Of a stretch of DNA of 64,000 nucleotides, positions 49,098-61,939 are shown one piece after another; the first letter of the stretch is position 1, and the number at the start of each line of letters is the position of its first letter. The notes below the pieces were generated by a model. The model was given only the letters and a program-made list of their open reading frames with translations. It was not told the origin of the DNA and did not search any database. The DNA is from Paramyrothecium sp. XJ0827 (taxonomy: Eukaryota; Ascomycota; Sordariomycetes; Hypocreales; Stachybotryaceae), in the NCBI GenBank assembly GCA_020881915.1, contig JAJFPB010000003.1, forward strand, positions 62,001-126,000. The letters run 5' to 3'. A program made the translations under genes and the position numbers.

Positions 49098-50659
49098 TTA
49101 TAGAGTCTCCTGGGTATTGTTTGCCGAAGGCTCAGCAGCGGTTGCAGCCTCTCGTCGAATCCGAGCCTCAATCTCATGCAACTGGGCTTCACGCGCCAGA
49201 AGCTCCTGACGCTTCTCCTCGATCTCGCGCTGCAGCCTCAATTCGACTTCTCGAAACTTCTCTTCATCTTGGCGAAGTCTCTCCTCTTGCATGCGGATCG
49301 ATTGCTTGGAAAGATCATATTGGTCCGAAGCTGACTCCCTTTGTGAGATATCTGTGTCAGCTGAAAGTCAAAAAGGCGGTTGTGGATATCTGCAGACACA
49401 ACTTACCCTTCGTTGTCACCTTGAAGGACTTTGGAAAGCTTCATTGTTCGATAGTTCTCATATAAGAAGTCGTATGTGATTTCCTTGAGATCTACCAGGT
49501 GGCTATGCAGTAATGCAGACCGAATTGCCAGAAAGTCAGAATGGCGAGGATTGTCCACCTCGACGTAGCCCCAGGGGTATTGTCGCGCACGCACTTTCCG
49601 GCCGCCAATGTCCACAACCTCCTCGCTGCTGACAATAGCAAAGGGCATCATGCGCCGCAGCTCGGTGTTTTCTTCGATGGTCTCTTCATCGTCGTCGACA
49701 TCGTACGGGAAGTTATACACAGGGATGCGGTAGTGCTCGATGTCTTCCATGATTAGTTTCTTGGACTGGGCGAGCTCGTAAGGGGTGAGAGAATCGGCAC
49801 GGCCGATGACTGGGATGACGTTGACGCACGAAGCGAGGCGCTTCATGAGCTCGATGTCGAGTTCGCGGAGACTTCTAGGCATTAGCACGAGGGGTTATAT
49901 GGCAACACGCATGGTCCACTCGAGAATCTTACCCATGGCCTGTTGGAGTGATGAAGTAGAGCATGGCATGAACTCGGTTGTCCCTGAAACGGGGATTGCG
50001 TTTGATCCGCGACTCTTCCGAGAGGTGATCATTGTGCTGTTTCTCCAGATATCCGACGATCTTATCAAAGCTGTAAGACCTTGTTAATTCCATCATTCTA
50101 GGTTTTATTGTGTGGAAGGCCGTTTCGCGTCGCTTCCTCACCTCGCTTCGTTGTCGATATCGTCTCCGAATCCCGGGGTGTCGACGATGGTCAGGGAGAT
50201 GCAGGTATGGTCTTCCTCCAATTCAAGATCTGAAGCAGACACGAATATCAATATCTCGCCGAAAGATGATGGTTATAACACTTACCGATAGTTGTTGGTC
50301 TGATCTGAAGTCCTTGTCCCATGGGCTCATCCGGATCCTTGTGTTCCAGCACTCTCTTCCCACAGAGCATGTTGACGAAAGTGGTTCTCCCTGCACAATG
50401 GTTAGCCCGTCAGGCAAGATTCATCTCAACGTAAAGCGGAATTCTAACGCACCAGTGCCCGAAGCCCCGCATACCATGAGGGAGAAATGGATGCCCCTCT
50501 TCGTGTTCTTCTTCCGAGCAATTGGCTGTTATGGAGGCGAGAGGTTAGCAGTAAGCCGTATTTGGGACAATTGTCGAGCTTCAGAACAAGTTGAGGAGTT
50601 TTCCTTGCCTGCTGGAAGGAATCAGCCTGGAGAATTAAGATCTTACATACATTTACCAT
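49098..50659 (-). CDS. septin, CDC11/AspA class
   Basis: Septins are GTP-binding cytoskeletal proteins that form rods and rings at septa and hyphal branch points. The P-loop reads CGASGTGRTTFVNMLCG. The G3 motif is DTPGFGD and the G4 motif is GRADSLT. The septin unique element ends in KEITYDFLYENYRT. A coiled-coil tail (RLRQDEEKFREVELRLQREI to about 49100) follows, as in CDC11/AspA proteins. I place an ATG-only first exon at 50657-50659, directly followed by a GTAAAT donor and an acceptor at 50526 leading into PIARKKNTKRGIHFSLM. More introns lie near 50397-50458, 50230-50288, 50075-50135, 49880-49935 and 49345-49405. The frame appears intact. It differs at many positions from the conserved AspA I remember, so it may be an extra copy. 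Confidence 0.85.
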
Positions 50660-51201
50660 TTTGTGCAGTAGTTTCCGAGCTACACCCGGCGGCTCTCGTG
50701 TGTAATATGTGTGTGCTGTTTTCGATGGCAAAATAGAACAAAAACTGAGAGGTGGAAATAAGCAGTCAAAATATATGGGAGGTGTAAAAACACTGTTTGA
50801 GATCGATATTCATTGTTATAATCTTGACTGTCCCGCGCCGTCCGCTACCTTGATGCTTTAGCCTTCACCTACAACCATATTCGTCGATGCTAACTGGTCA
50901 GCTCAATGCATACCGAATCTAGTTAGTGAGTATGATAGCATATTCTCCGGATCGAACCCGAGTGCTCTGCTGACCGGTGACCAATCAAAGGCGCGACATT
51001 GATAGAGTGGATCTATGTAAGATGAGATGGAGCCTTGGAGGTCTGTCGGCACTAGCAGATCCAGGGGCAATGGGTCATGCAACACTTCGCATCCAGGAGC
51101 ATGACGGTGCCTTTACTCATTCTGCTCCATACGGGTATTTGCCTGCCTCCAATCAATAGTCTCCAAAGGACTTGGTCTAGGCTTGCACGTTGCGACCGAC
51201 C

Positions 51202-52993
51202 ATGGTGTACTGTGGAAAGCCAAGCCGGGGGTGCGAGAATTGCAGGCAAGCAACTCCTTACCATGCGACGAGCCTCCCATTGTGACATGTGCTGATCAAG
51301 CTTATGTAGGAAAAACCACAAAAAGGTATTACACAACCAATTCCAGTGCTTCAGTTCGTATCTAATAGAGGAAGTGCGATGAGAGACGCCCTTCTTGCTC
51401 GCTATGTCTCAAGTTGAAGAGGACATGTCTCGGCTACCGCAATCAAGCAGATCTCATCTTCCGTGACGAGAGCAGTCAAGTGCAAGCCCGGTTCCGGCAA
51501 CGGCGTGCATGCACCAGCGACTCGAATCGTTCACGGCTCCACAATACAATTCTGTCTCATGCGCTTGCTCAGGTGCGGATAGATACTACACTCGGTCGAT
51601 TGTCACCGCCCGTGGAAGAAGTGGTAATATCCCGTTTCTACTATACAACACTAGAGACCCTGTCTGATGATGATCCTGTGCATTTCTTGCACTCACAACT
51701 GCCGAGTCTGTACGCAAGGGATGGCCCAGATTCAGCCTTACGTCTAGCAACGGAGGCAATATCGTACGCTGCATCGCGACAACAGATACCAAAGGGCGCT
51801 CTGCTGGCTAGAGAACGATACGTTAAAGCCGTCAAAGCAATTCGACAAACAGTGCAAGATCCTGAAGAATCGCGGAACCCTGCAGTCTTGTATGCTATCC
51901 TTCTTCTCAGTGGTTATGAGGTAAGTGGGCACATCACGGAATGAGCTCTGCGTCAGCTGATCTGTTCATCAACCAAGACTATGCTCTGGGATCTTGACAG
52001 CTCCCTAGCATGGGGTACACACCTTGATGGAGCTGCTGCTGTCGCGAGAATGCAAGTCGCCAGTCATAGCAACTCGGTGCTGTCACGTAGGATGTTTGGC
52101 TTCATCCACAAAGGCACTGTAAGTACGCCTGCTTTGCCATACGTCCAATGCTAATAGTGATGAGCCAAAAGGTTCTCAATCACATGCAATCATGCCAGCC
52201 TATGGATGGAGCATTTCCGATGTCCAATGCCACGACGGCTTCACTCGAAGGCCCGGAGGAGACACTTTTCTTGAAAGCGGCTAAGATACCAAATCTTCAG
52301 CACCAAAGCAGCCGTGTATTCGCTCGATCTTCGGCTATCAACGGACCTGAAGTCGAAGAACTACTTCGCTGTGCTACACGTGTAGATGAAGAACTGCTAG
52401 ATTGGGCTGATACCGTGCGCGAGACCTGGCCCTACACGGTCGCCGTGAACATTGAGCAACTGTCCAACTCGAACTACACTCCACACGAGCTCCACAGGTA
52501 TCCAAGCTTTTACATTGCTCGAGTTTGGAATTGTTATCGCGTGTCACGGCTGATTGTCCAATCGATACTTCTCCGTGCCAACTCTTGTTTATCTGCCTCC
52601 AGAAAATTGGACAAGCGTTACCATGACTTGGAAGCAAGCAAGGAGCTGAGCACAAGGTTGGTGAACGATATATGTGCCACCGTTCCCTTCCTCTTAGGCC
52701 ACGATTTGTCAAGAATAAAGCTCCCCTCCACACATAATGGAAGCATACGACAGATGCGATCGGAGCACGAAGTCAAGGGAAGAGAACAGGCAGCTACTGG
52801 AAGGTTCTCGCTCATCTGGCCTCTTCGTGTCGCATGTGGCTCTTTATCAATACCGAGAGCTCAGAAAGACTGGCTCCGTCTGCAGCTGCAGCATCTGGCT
52901 GAGTGTGGTGAAGCACCGGCGCATCTGGCTGGTCTTACAGAAAGCCACATACTTCGAGGTGGCTCCGACTCGATACGATTTGACTGCGTATAG
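51202..52993 (+). CDS. Zn2Cys6 transcription factor
   Basis: The ATG at 51202 begins MVYCGKPSRGCENCRQ, a standard start for one class of fungal binuclear zinc-cluster regulators. The remaining cysteines are in an exon from 51369 (RKCDERRPSCSLC... KRTCLGYRNQ, then ADLIFRDES). The acceptor CTAATAG at 51368 is good, but I find no GT donor after the first exon, and simple joining gives a CX2CX4C spacing instead of CX2CX6C. Introns at 51921-51977 and 52119-52171 are canonical and in phase. The middle and C-terminal region resembles the Fungal_trans_2 domain (NPAVLYAILLLSGYE, SSLAWGTHLDGAAAVARM) and ends at 52993. Target unknown. Confidence 0.7.
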
Positions 52994-53471
52994 CTCGGAC
53001 TGCAGTGCGAACAGCTCTGGGTTTCTGCGAGGCGCAGGACTGTAAGCTCGATATACCGGATCCTTCATGCTCGATTCGCTTGTGCGAATAGAGTATTCTC
53101 CTGCACCTTCTTTACGACTCTCTAATCCAATCTCATCGCTGGCTATAATAGCTCGTTCCTTCTTATTTTTGCCGCAAAATATATAAGGGACTTAAGACAT
53201 TTTTGCTTAATGTCACCAGGACCGCGTAGCTTGGTAAAAGAGCTGTGATTCCGCTTATAAATTGAGGCTTGCTTGATCTAGCATTACCCTTCCCCACTTG
53301 CTCCACCTGTCGAGAACTCCTGGCAAGCATTTAACCTATTGCGTAATGGACTGTAAGACGTCGCATGACAGGGATACAGATACAGTGAAAATAATCCAGT
53401 GGTGAGGTCTACTGCCCAGAACCTCAGTGGAACTCAAATATATTTATTATGAATGATCTATATATCTAGCG

Positions 53472-56400
53472 TCATGGCCAATGCCAAGAAGGTTTCCTAT
53501 AGGCCGATATCAGCCCCTCCGTTACATCACCATTACTTGCAAATACCTCCCATGACATCGTACACCGTGAACCATTTCCATCCTTAACAACCCCAATAAT
53601 TGTAATCTTAATAGGCTTGTCGTATGGCAATCTAAAGGACTGCATAGCGTCCCCAGACTTTCGAGCTCGGCTGATAAAGACCGAGGTGTGTGTGTATCTC
53701 TCAGCAATGGTGCTCGGGGCATTCGATACAGTCATGACGCACTCTAACGGCAGCCCTTCAACCCTGATACATCCCGCTTTCGATTCGCCGGAAACGATAT
53801 AGTTCCTTTGTTCATTGAAAAATGCACCGTGATCTGGACCGCTGGTAAATTTTAAAGTAATGCTGTCGAGGTCTACGTTCAGGGTTTGCTGGCTGCTAGC
53901 AAAGGTAGCGTTGACATTTTGAAGGTCCGAAGAATATTCGAAAATAGCTGGGGATAAAGATGCAGTGACGAGGTCTGGGGGTACCTCAAATTTAGTCGCC
54001 CAAGGCCTGCCATGCTCTTCCATCCAAGTTTCTATTTTACTTGGATGTGGTGCTGGAGGATTCTTCATCTCGATGATGAACCAAGCCACGAGAACGGCGA
54101 TGGAGAGGCTGTGGTTAGCAATGTTAGCTACTTGGGTCAGGAGTGGATACTGGGGAGAATACATAGCGATGACCATGGAAACTGCAGCGAAGATGGATGC
54201 TGTGGCGACTGCGAAAGTGCCCACTGCCGTGACGGTAGCATAGCCGGCCCCAAAGTAAGAGAAAGCGCCCCAGGCGATGTAGCCCTAGAAAATCGTATGT
54301 CAGTATGTGTGGAATAATAAATGTGCAAGTTACCAGACTTACTCCGATGACCACCATGGCAAGGAGGGACTCGATCCATTGAAGTGTAACCAAGATTTTC
54401 TGGAAGAGCTTGCTCGTTTCACTAAGCTTATCCCACTCGCTGACAAGACTCCAGGTCAACACAATGGCCATTCCAACAGCGAGGATGCACCCGATGATGG
54501 CAATTACAGTCCGTGCAATGTTGAACGCCTTCTGTATGGGCATAAGGTCCATAAGTCTGGCATGCTCTTTATTGGCGAAAGCGACTTGCTTAGTCGTCTG
54601 CTGACCGACTTGACTAGCCTGCGTGACTAGCCTGCGTGAAATCAGCCATAGCCTTTTCAATTACATCGGCGCGAAGCCGGATATCCCCGGTATGTAAGGC
54701 ATTCCCGTAGACTGCCGACCATTTGGTGCCCATTTGCCGCCCCGTGAGCTGGTCAAAGCTGCTACAGATAGCAATCTCCATAGCTTCTGAGAACGCTACA
54801 GATCTCCAGCGCATCACCATGTAGACGAGTTCGATTCCGAATGAAGCCATCTGATTCAGTGCCGCGATGATGGTCAGGAGCATGAGGCTGCGGTCTAAGG
54901 CGTTGGCTTTAGACCAGCTGTTGGTGACATACCAAATACTAACGCCAAAAGCCATCGCACCTGCGATAAATAACCCAGCAGAGAGAAAAGCACGTTTGCC
55001 GGTTGCAACAGGCTTCTCCTTCAGCACTAGATCAACGGAGTCTCCCAATGCTTGAGTGTTGTTTCTCCAAGCTGCCACTTTCTGACAACCCTTTTGCCAA
55101 ATGTCGCCAACCCAGCCCAGCAACTTTCCAGCAGCTCTCACGACGTCAGTAATCCTATCGCTGAAGTCCACGAGGATGTATCTCATCTTGTCGTCCAAGT
55201 TCATCTTCTCCCATTCTTTGACCTCTGTAGCGTACTTCTCCAGCGCATCCTGAAGCGCTGTCGAAACTGGTCCAGTGATGGAAGAGTCCTTCGCCAATAT
55301 CCTTCTGACCAGATCCTTCAGGGAGTCTTCCAGCCATTCTTTCTCTAGCAATTGATTACGCTCATCCTCATCCTTGAGGCCCCAGTACTGAGACAACCAT
55401 ATTGACCCCTTCTGGTCTGCCATGGCGGCTACTACCAGATGGTTGGAGTTTGTGTCGGTCATTGTTTCTTCTTTATGGACCTCCTGAGAGATTTGTCTCT
55501 CAACCTTGGCTCCATCATCCAGAGCGTCCATGATGGTGCAAATATTGCTCAGAAGAGTGGTTCCCGTAGCAGGATTGACGTCTGGCAGAGAGCCAATTTG
55601 TAAATCACTGCTCCAACGACGATACAAATCATTCGAATAGTCAACGCCAGACCCCTCTCTACAGATTGTTCCGATGACTTCGTACCGCTTGCGAATTTCG
55701 AATCGAGAAATAGCCCGCTCCAGCTTGTGGTAGATGGGCGACTTGGAGAGGCAGTCCCGCCCTTTGCCGTTCCAGAAGTACCTGATATTCTTCTTTTCCT
55801 GTGGAGTGAACCTGTACTTCCCTCCGATGCCTTCATCTTGCTGGCTCATGACTTGGCATATATATGCTTTTGCATAAATGTCCCGAATCCATGCGGCCTC
55901 AGGCGTGTTCTGCATCAAAGTCGTCAGCTCTGCCGGAAGTCCAACGGGACGGTCGGCGCTGCCGAAGAAAAGCTTTCGGTCGTCTTCCTTCATATGCCAC
56001 TGCATGATGTTCGTCATGGTAGTTTGTGCGCTTGAATTGACCCCTGACAAATCCAACGCAAGGTTACCCAGCGCCGCAATACGATCTTCTCTGTTCGTCG
56101 GCACATCGGCCACCGCCATAGCCATGGCGAAAGGATGCGGCGATTGATGAGCACTGGTCACACCTGTCTTCGGTGATTGGGCAGAAGAAATTACTTTCTG
56201 TGAAGCTGACGCCAATGTCAGGGTTGTAGGCTTCACGTAGGTTCCAACTATGATATGCGCATAGCCCTCATTGCCTTCAGCCATTGATGCGTATGACCTC
56301 GCGAGACCGGAGAAGGATATGAGCCCGCTAGCATCTGGAAGGCTTTTCTGAACCTCAATAGTCTTGAAAACCTCAGCAACCACGAAGTCCGCATCAAATC

Positions 56401-58972
56401 CGAGATTTGTATAATGAAGGTTCTTCAAAGGAGGTTCGAGATCCAAGTACTCGCTCAAGTTGTCCGCCTTCCAGACGAGAAACTCGTCTGATGCTTCTAT
56501 CATTACCTGAGCTTGGAGTAGTTCAAACTTGTGATGCTCAATCTGTCGTGCATCATATCGAACAGTGTGCTTATAGAGCTGAGAATGAATCGGTTTTGAA
56601 ATTTCAGGATTCTCGGCCCGGACTGTTTCGTAAAGTTTGGTCTGCACTCGATCATACTCCTTCAAAGCTAGTTTGGCATAGACATAACGGTTCCCCTCAG
56701 TGGGAAGTAAAAGGTTTCCACAGCGGATTGAGGGACGGCTTTCTGTCTTCTGATCCTCGTCGTACGTTGATGGATCATATGTCAAAGAGAAGGAAACAGG
56801 TTGTCTATCTGTCAGTGACTTGAAGCCGCTTGTCGCTGAAGTCTCATTCGAATTCCCAGCCGCCAATACGGAGATAGGTGACCGGTCAGTCTCGAGGACA
56901 CCAGGCGTCAACTCGAACGCAATTGACCTGGAAGCGAGACTTTCTTTGGTATATTCCTCTTTGTCCGAAGTATAAACCACATAACCAAAGGCCTGAAAGC
57001 CATTGTTGTGGAAATCGCAACTCGCGTGCTCCCACGTCGCATCCACGAGCTGCCTGGACCATGCTACTGACGTTTTGAAGAAGTCAGCTTGTGGGCAAAA
57101 CTCTCCATCCACGTATAAAACACCGTGTGATAGTTCGATTTGAGGGCCGTATTGGGAGCTGCCTGGGATATACATGATATAGGGCATGTCCAGGTCACGA
57201 GCGAGCGTTGGTCTAGCAGCTTCTACTTTACCGCCAAACGTGATTCCAGCCGTCTCGGACTCCTTGGAAAGGACTTCGAGGATCGTAGTGGCTCCGAACT
57301 GATGGAACAGTGGTTTGAGCTCTTTGACTCTCCTTAGAGCCGCTACCCGAGCAGCAGGAGACAGTTCCATCAAGCGTTTTGCAACCATGGACACGGTAAT
57401 CTCTGGGTAGTTTAGAGCAACAAGATACCCGTTGGCATGATAGCTTCTCAGGCCTTCGCGTAAATGCACTCCGTAGACAGACTTGCCTGTCATCTCCTCC
57501 GATGTGATGTTTCGAATGGGAACGGTCTCATATTTGTGATCCTCGCCAATGCGAAGTAGTTGGTCGCCGATGCTGAGTTGACCGCACTCCAGCCAGGGGT
57601 TTTCTGCGAGCGCAACATCTGGGCGCAGAGCACGGATACCAGTTGTGGTATGAAAGGCATGACCGGCTGTGAAGAATGCTGGCTCGTCATTGAAGCCGTG
57701 GATCATCTTCGGAGCGGGGCTCTCAACAACCTCGCAAGATCGTACACCCCATTGCGTCGGCTCAAGTCGCGTACAAACACGATCTCCTTCCTTCAAATCC
57801 TGGATAGGAACGTTACCAGTATCGGTTAGGATTTGGGTGTCCGCAATGAAACACGTGACCACCAGAGGAGGGCCTACGTGGTCGGGAATTGCGGGATCAA
57901 ATACGTCAACGGGTCTCACCACGGAGTCTTTGTTTCTCAACTGTTCCACGCTAGTTTGGCTCATATAGCTCTGGCCAGCCCGAGCAGCACACCATGACTC
58001 GAGGTTGGGAGCATGAGTGACTGTAGTTGTCGTCATAGTTACGATAGAAAAGTTAGGGCCGAAAGGTTGGGTGATGGTTTCTGACGCCGACAAGGCGGAG
58101 CGAATACCTGCTTGCCAGAAGGTCGATGTCGATTGATCATCCAATATGCTCCTCCACTTGTTCCAAATGTTGCGCGAGATGCCATCAAATTCGTTGAGAA
58201 GGCGCTCATCGAAGATTGTTCCAGAGCCGGAAGCCGAGTCTGAATGTGCCAGCAGTCGTCGGAAGCCAGCAACGGAGGTGTCTCCAGCGGAGACTGATTC
58301 CAGTGCGACTCGAGTGTCCTGGACAGTGGTAGAGGCCCTTCCCTGCGGCGAGAAAACGCCCCCAGTCAAGAAGCAATACTTGGCTAGCTTTAATTGGGAG
58401 TTGTCATTTGAATTTGTCAGCTTCGAGGACCATCTTTCAATGACAGGCAAGCTAGAGATCCTGAGTGGATCTCGGTTGGCTCGATAGCCAGGTCCATGGC
58501 AAAAATACTCATATACAAAAAGAAGTGTCACTGCATAGTGCAGGTCAGTACGCTGGCCGAACGGGTCGAAAAAGTCACTCGTAATTTTCGCTTTGAACTG
58601 ATCGACGACAGTCCCATTGGGGCGTAGTTTGTTGAGCGTTTCGATGCCTTTGTTCCAGAGATGGCGGTTAATATGTTCGGCATAAAGGGATGGCATCAGA
58701 GAATCGATGATGTCGTTGTGCAATTCAGTTGCTGCAGCCTAGATTCATTCAGTAAATTGACCCTGTAGACAAAGACCTAAGTTATCTTGACATACAGTGT
58801 TGCACAGGCTCTTGAAACCCCATGGATCGTCAATCTTTGACATGACATAGGCCATCGACGAGTCACCCAATCTTTGGACTTCATCCCAAAAGTTTTGGCC
58901 ATCAAATTCGGGCCTCTCGGGGTCTAGCTCCTTGAACCAGCGGCTTGGGTTGTCCGGATCATAGCCGATCAT
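53472..58972 (-). CDS. giant Hint-domain membrane protein, frame broken by 13-bp duplication
   Basis: Exon 1 (58972-58796), exon 2 (58738-54343) and exon 3 (54284-53472) are joined by introns 58739-58795 and 54285-54342, both canonical. Counting one copy of the 13-bp duplication at 54611-54636, the reading frame is exactly 1791 codons. Residues about 355-502 are a Hint domain: it opens with Cys (CFIADTQILTD), continues PIQDLKEGDRV, has the TAGH block (FFTAGHAFH) and closes with SYHANGYLVALN. Such domains cleave or splice their own backbone. About 350 residues before it and 800 after it match nothing I know. The last 480 residues hold roughly seven hydrophobic helices (from about residue 1308) and a 160-residue beta-rich tail. 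With both duplication copies, translation stops at 54614. Alternative: real 5' end further upstream (59146), see findings. Confidence 0.7.
54611..54636. repeat. perfect 13-bp tandem duplication inside the Hint gene
   Basis: TGACTAGCCTGCG occurs twice head to tail at 54611-54623 and 54624-54636. Thirteen is not a multiple of three, so it shifts the frame and creates the stop at 54614-54616. Reading through a single copy joins the upstream frame to the downstream one. Confidence 0.95.
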
Positions 58973-59146
58973 GGCATGCTAGGATGCCATATCCTCGATC
59001 TGCACAAAGTCATGCCGGAGGCTCATCATGGATTCAGTCCCAAGATAGGCGCGTTGGAGTCGAAGAGCAGCCAGATTATCATCCAGATAGCCTAGCTCGC
59101 CCAAAGCGAGAATGAGCTTATCTGCAGTACTCTGGTCCTGTGCCAT

Positions 59147-60740
59147 GGTTTACAAGTTGAGTGACAATTTGCCAAGTAACAGGTTAAGGTGAAGATAGGG
59201 TTGTAATCAGCTAGTTTATATTCAAGATTATCAGTTGGTTTTGTGGATGCGAGAAGTGACTAGGAATGATCCTTCGGGTGGTAATTATATGTATCAGGTT
59301 AATGTTTATCTTTCCATGCTCTCTAGCTAATGAAACTCAAAAATAGCTTTGCATTGCCATAACCGGTCGTTGGTTTTTTCCACATGCCTGATATTGCTAG
59401 GTCATACCAAAGATTAGTTTGACGAAGAAACTATGATGCAGAGGTGGCGCCTCAGATAGTGCTTAAACTAATACATGGAGAGCCCTCCAAACAGTTCAAT
59501 TCACGTGCTGAGATTAGTGCTCGGCCGTGCCAGACCGTGACAGCCATCAGTCCCGTCCAGAGCATTTGGATACATATTTCTTTGCTATTGCTTGTACTCA
59601 TTGGGTAAATACAATAGAAGCAGCCATTTAAGCCACGAGGGTTTAATTTTGTGACACTCAGCAGCTCGTTAATCTTGAGATGCCTGCCGCCTACATATTC
59701 AGCCCACAGCCCGTGTCGCTGTAACGTAATCGCGACATATTCAAGGCTTGAAGTCTCTTCTGCCACCAAAGTCTATCTCCTTGAATATTATAAGAATCCA
59801 GGTAACATCTGTCTATTTGCATTAAATCAAAATGCCAATATGTAGAGAGACTTATTGAGCGCCGGTTAGCTTATTTTGTGCTTTTTTTTTTCTGTAGCGA
59901 ATACAAATTGAAGACTTCTGTATCTACGTTAACTATTTGGCCAATGCACACAGTTTCTGCCTGCTGTGACTGGATAAAATCCATGCTTAATATGTACCCG
60001 TATCCCTGTGACACTCAAAGAGATACAACTATACGGCTAGCTATAAGGGAAACCATAAACAGAAAGGTCGGGACTAATAATGAGAGGTCAGCGCGTCGCA
60101 GCTAAAAAGGGAGTTCTTTGGTATGTGGTAATCCCAAAACGGATTATCAATGGGCTGTTAGTTTCCTCTGGCGCAGCCTCTTTTCAATACCCCGCATTCC
60201 TTAATTTAACGTTTATGGGCAGTGTTTTGCTCGCAGAGATTGCTCATGGAGCCTTTCAAGATAGCCTCAAGTAGACCAGGCACTTGGCCCGGACCCTATG
60301 CACAAAGCTGAATCTACTTGCACAGAGACGGTATCTTTGCGTGGGAATACAATGGGAAGCTTATCCAATCGTCTCTCTAACATCGTTTTCATGGCAAATT
60401 TTCATTACGTTTAAAGGTATTGCTGCACTGCTCAGGGGGTGGCATATTAATCGCATGGCAGCCGGATCTTGTATAAACCGAGCATATTGACGACTCGTGT
60501 AAAATGTCAATACTTGAGCAACAGCCGAGAGTTAACCAGCAGTTGAAGACTATTTTAGCCAACGCCAGCGCTCGTCCAACTAATTTACCGCGTCTGCGAC
60601 TTCTTTAGTTGTGACCGCCGGGCTGAACGTAACTGCAACCCTCCTTACGCCCCCATTGTGAGAAAACCATGGATAATGTGCCATCAGCTTGGGTGTACCT
60701 GGTCATAAACCGTAATCGCTGTGAAATTATCCCTTCCCCG
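59147..60740. other. intergenic, no supported gene
   Basis: A frame at 59452-59769 (minus) and several short plus-strand frames have no motifs. Nothing else recognised. Confidence 0.4.
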
Positions 60741-60743
60741 TGT

Positions 60744-61932
60744 CTAAGCAGCTACTGCAGACTTGGCTGGGGACGCAAATGTGTCCTTCTTATAAACGCC
60801 AGCCCGGGCATAGACCTCCCTGTACTTCTGGATAATATAATCCTCCACACTGATAGGGGCGTACTTCTCTTCGTTGACGTTGCCGCGGCAACTCTCGAGA
60901 CAGTGGATGACGAAGTCCGGGTTGCCATTGTAATTGAAGGCGATAGAATAGCGCTCCTGGTCGGAGCGGTTGATGACACGGTGCACGTTAGACACGTATT
61001 GATCGTTTGTCCACTGCTGAAACAGGTTACCCATGTTTACCACATAGGCGCCCTCCACCGGCGGCGCCGGGTACCAGTCCTTGGCCTCCTCGTCCCACAC
61101 CTCCAGCCCTGGTTTATCGCCTTGCAGGAGTAGCGTGATAATGCCAAAGTCACGGTGCGCCCCAAAGCCTGGAGAGTTTGAGTATATCAGCAATAGTACA
61201 GATGTGGGACAAGGGAAGACATTGTGAGCGCGGAGAAAAGTCGGAATAAGAAGAGAATGTATTGACAGAACATACCTTGCGTATCCGTAGGTTGGGCCGG
61301 GTAGTGCAGCAGTTTGTAGAAGCACATAGGGTCGATGCAAAATTCGTCAAAGTAGTTCTTGTCATAGCCGAGGCTCATGGCCATGGCGCTCATAACCTCC
61401 TCGGAGAGCTTCATGACGCGGTTCAGGTATTCCATGCAAGTGCGGCGGAAAGGCTCGCCAAGAGACTCAGGCCAAACATTGGGCCCGTGAGCGAACTTCT
61501 CCGCCTTAACCTGCGGGTGATCGAAAGGCAGGTCGCGTGACACGTAGTAGCCCTCTTTCAAATCCGGCGTGGTATTGCCTTCGAACATCTGGCCGTGCAT
61601 GACCTCGTAACCACGGTTGTACGAGTTCTGGGTTGTTGTTAGCAGATTCGCCATGTTGCGTGTGTACAGAGTGAACGCTGCCAAGTAGACTGGCTACTTA
61701 CGAGGGATTTGTCAACTTTCATCTTCTCCTCCAAAGGGAGGTCGAAGAATTCCTTGGAAGCCTTGAAAATCTCCTTCTGCAAACTGAGAGGGATGTCGTG
61801 GTTCACAATCTGAAAGAAGCCCTGAGTGAGGCATGCCTCCCTGATTTGGGCTGCGCAGTGCTCCATCCGCTTCTGGTCCCCAGACTGGAAGTCAGAGAAG
61901 TCAATGACAGGAGGAGACTTGTTGGAAGGCAT
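60744..61932 (-). CDS. 2-oxoglutarate/Fe(II) oxygenase, isopenicillin-N-synthase-like
   Basis: The N-terminal DIOX_N domain starts PPVIDFSDFQSGD, with CLTQGFFQIVNHDIP and FFDLPLEEKMK. The catalytic jelly roll shows the Fe ligands GAHRDFG (His-x-Asp) and SNVHRV (distal His), and the co-substrate-binding RYSIAF (Arg-x-Ser). Introns 61628-61701 and 61169-61275 are canonical and in phase, giving 335 residues, the normal size. These soluble enzymes hydroxylate, desaturate or cyclise small molecules, often in secondary metabolism, but the substrate cannot be read from sequence. No obvious cluster partner is adjacent except the amine oxidase start 1.6 kb away. Intact. Confidence 0.92.
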
Positions 61933-61939
61933 TTTGGGT

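Noticed and set aside
59452..59769. 105-codon minus-strand open frame
   Set aside because: No motif; likely chance open frame in the Hint-gene upstream region.
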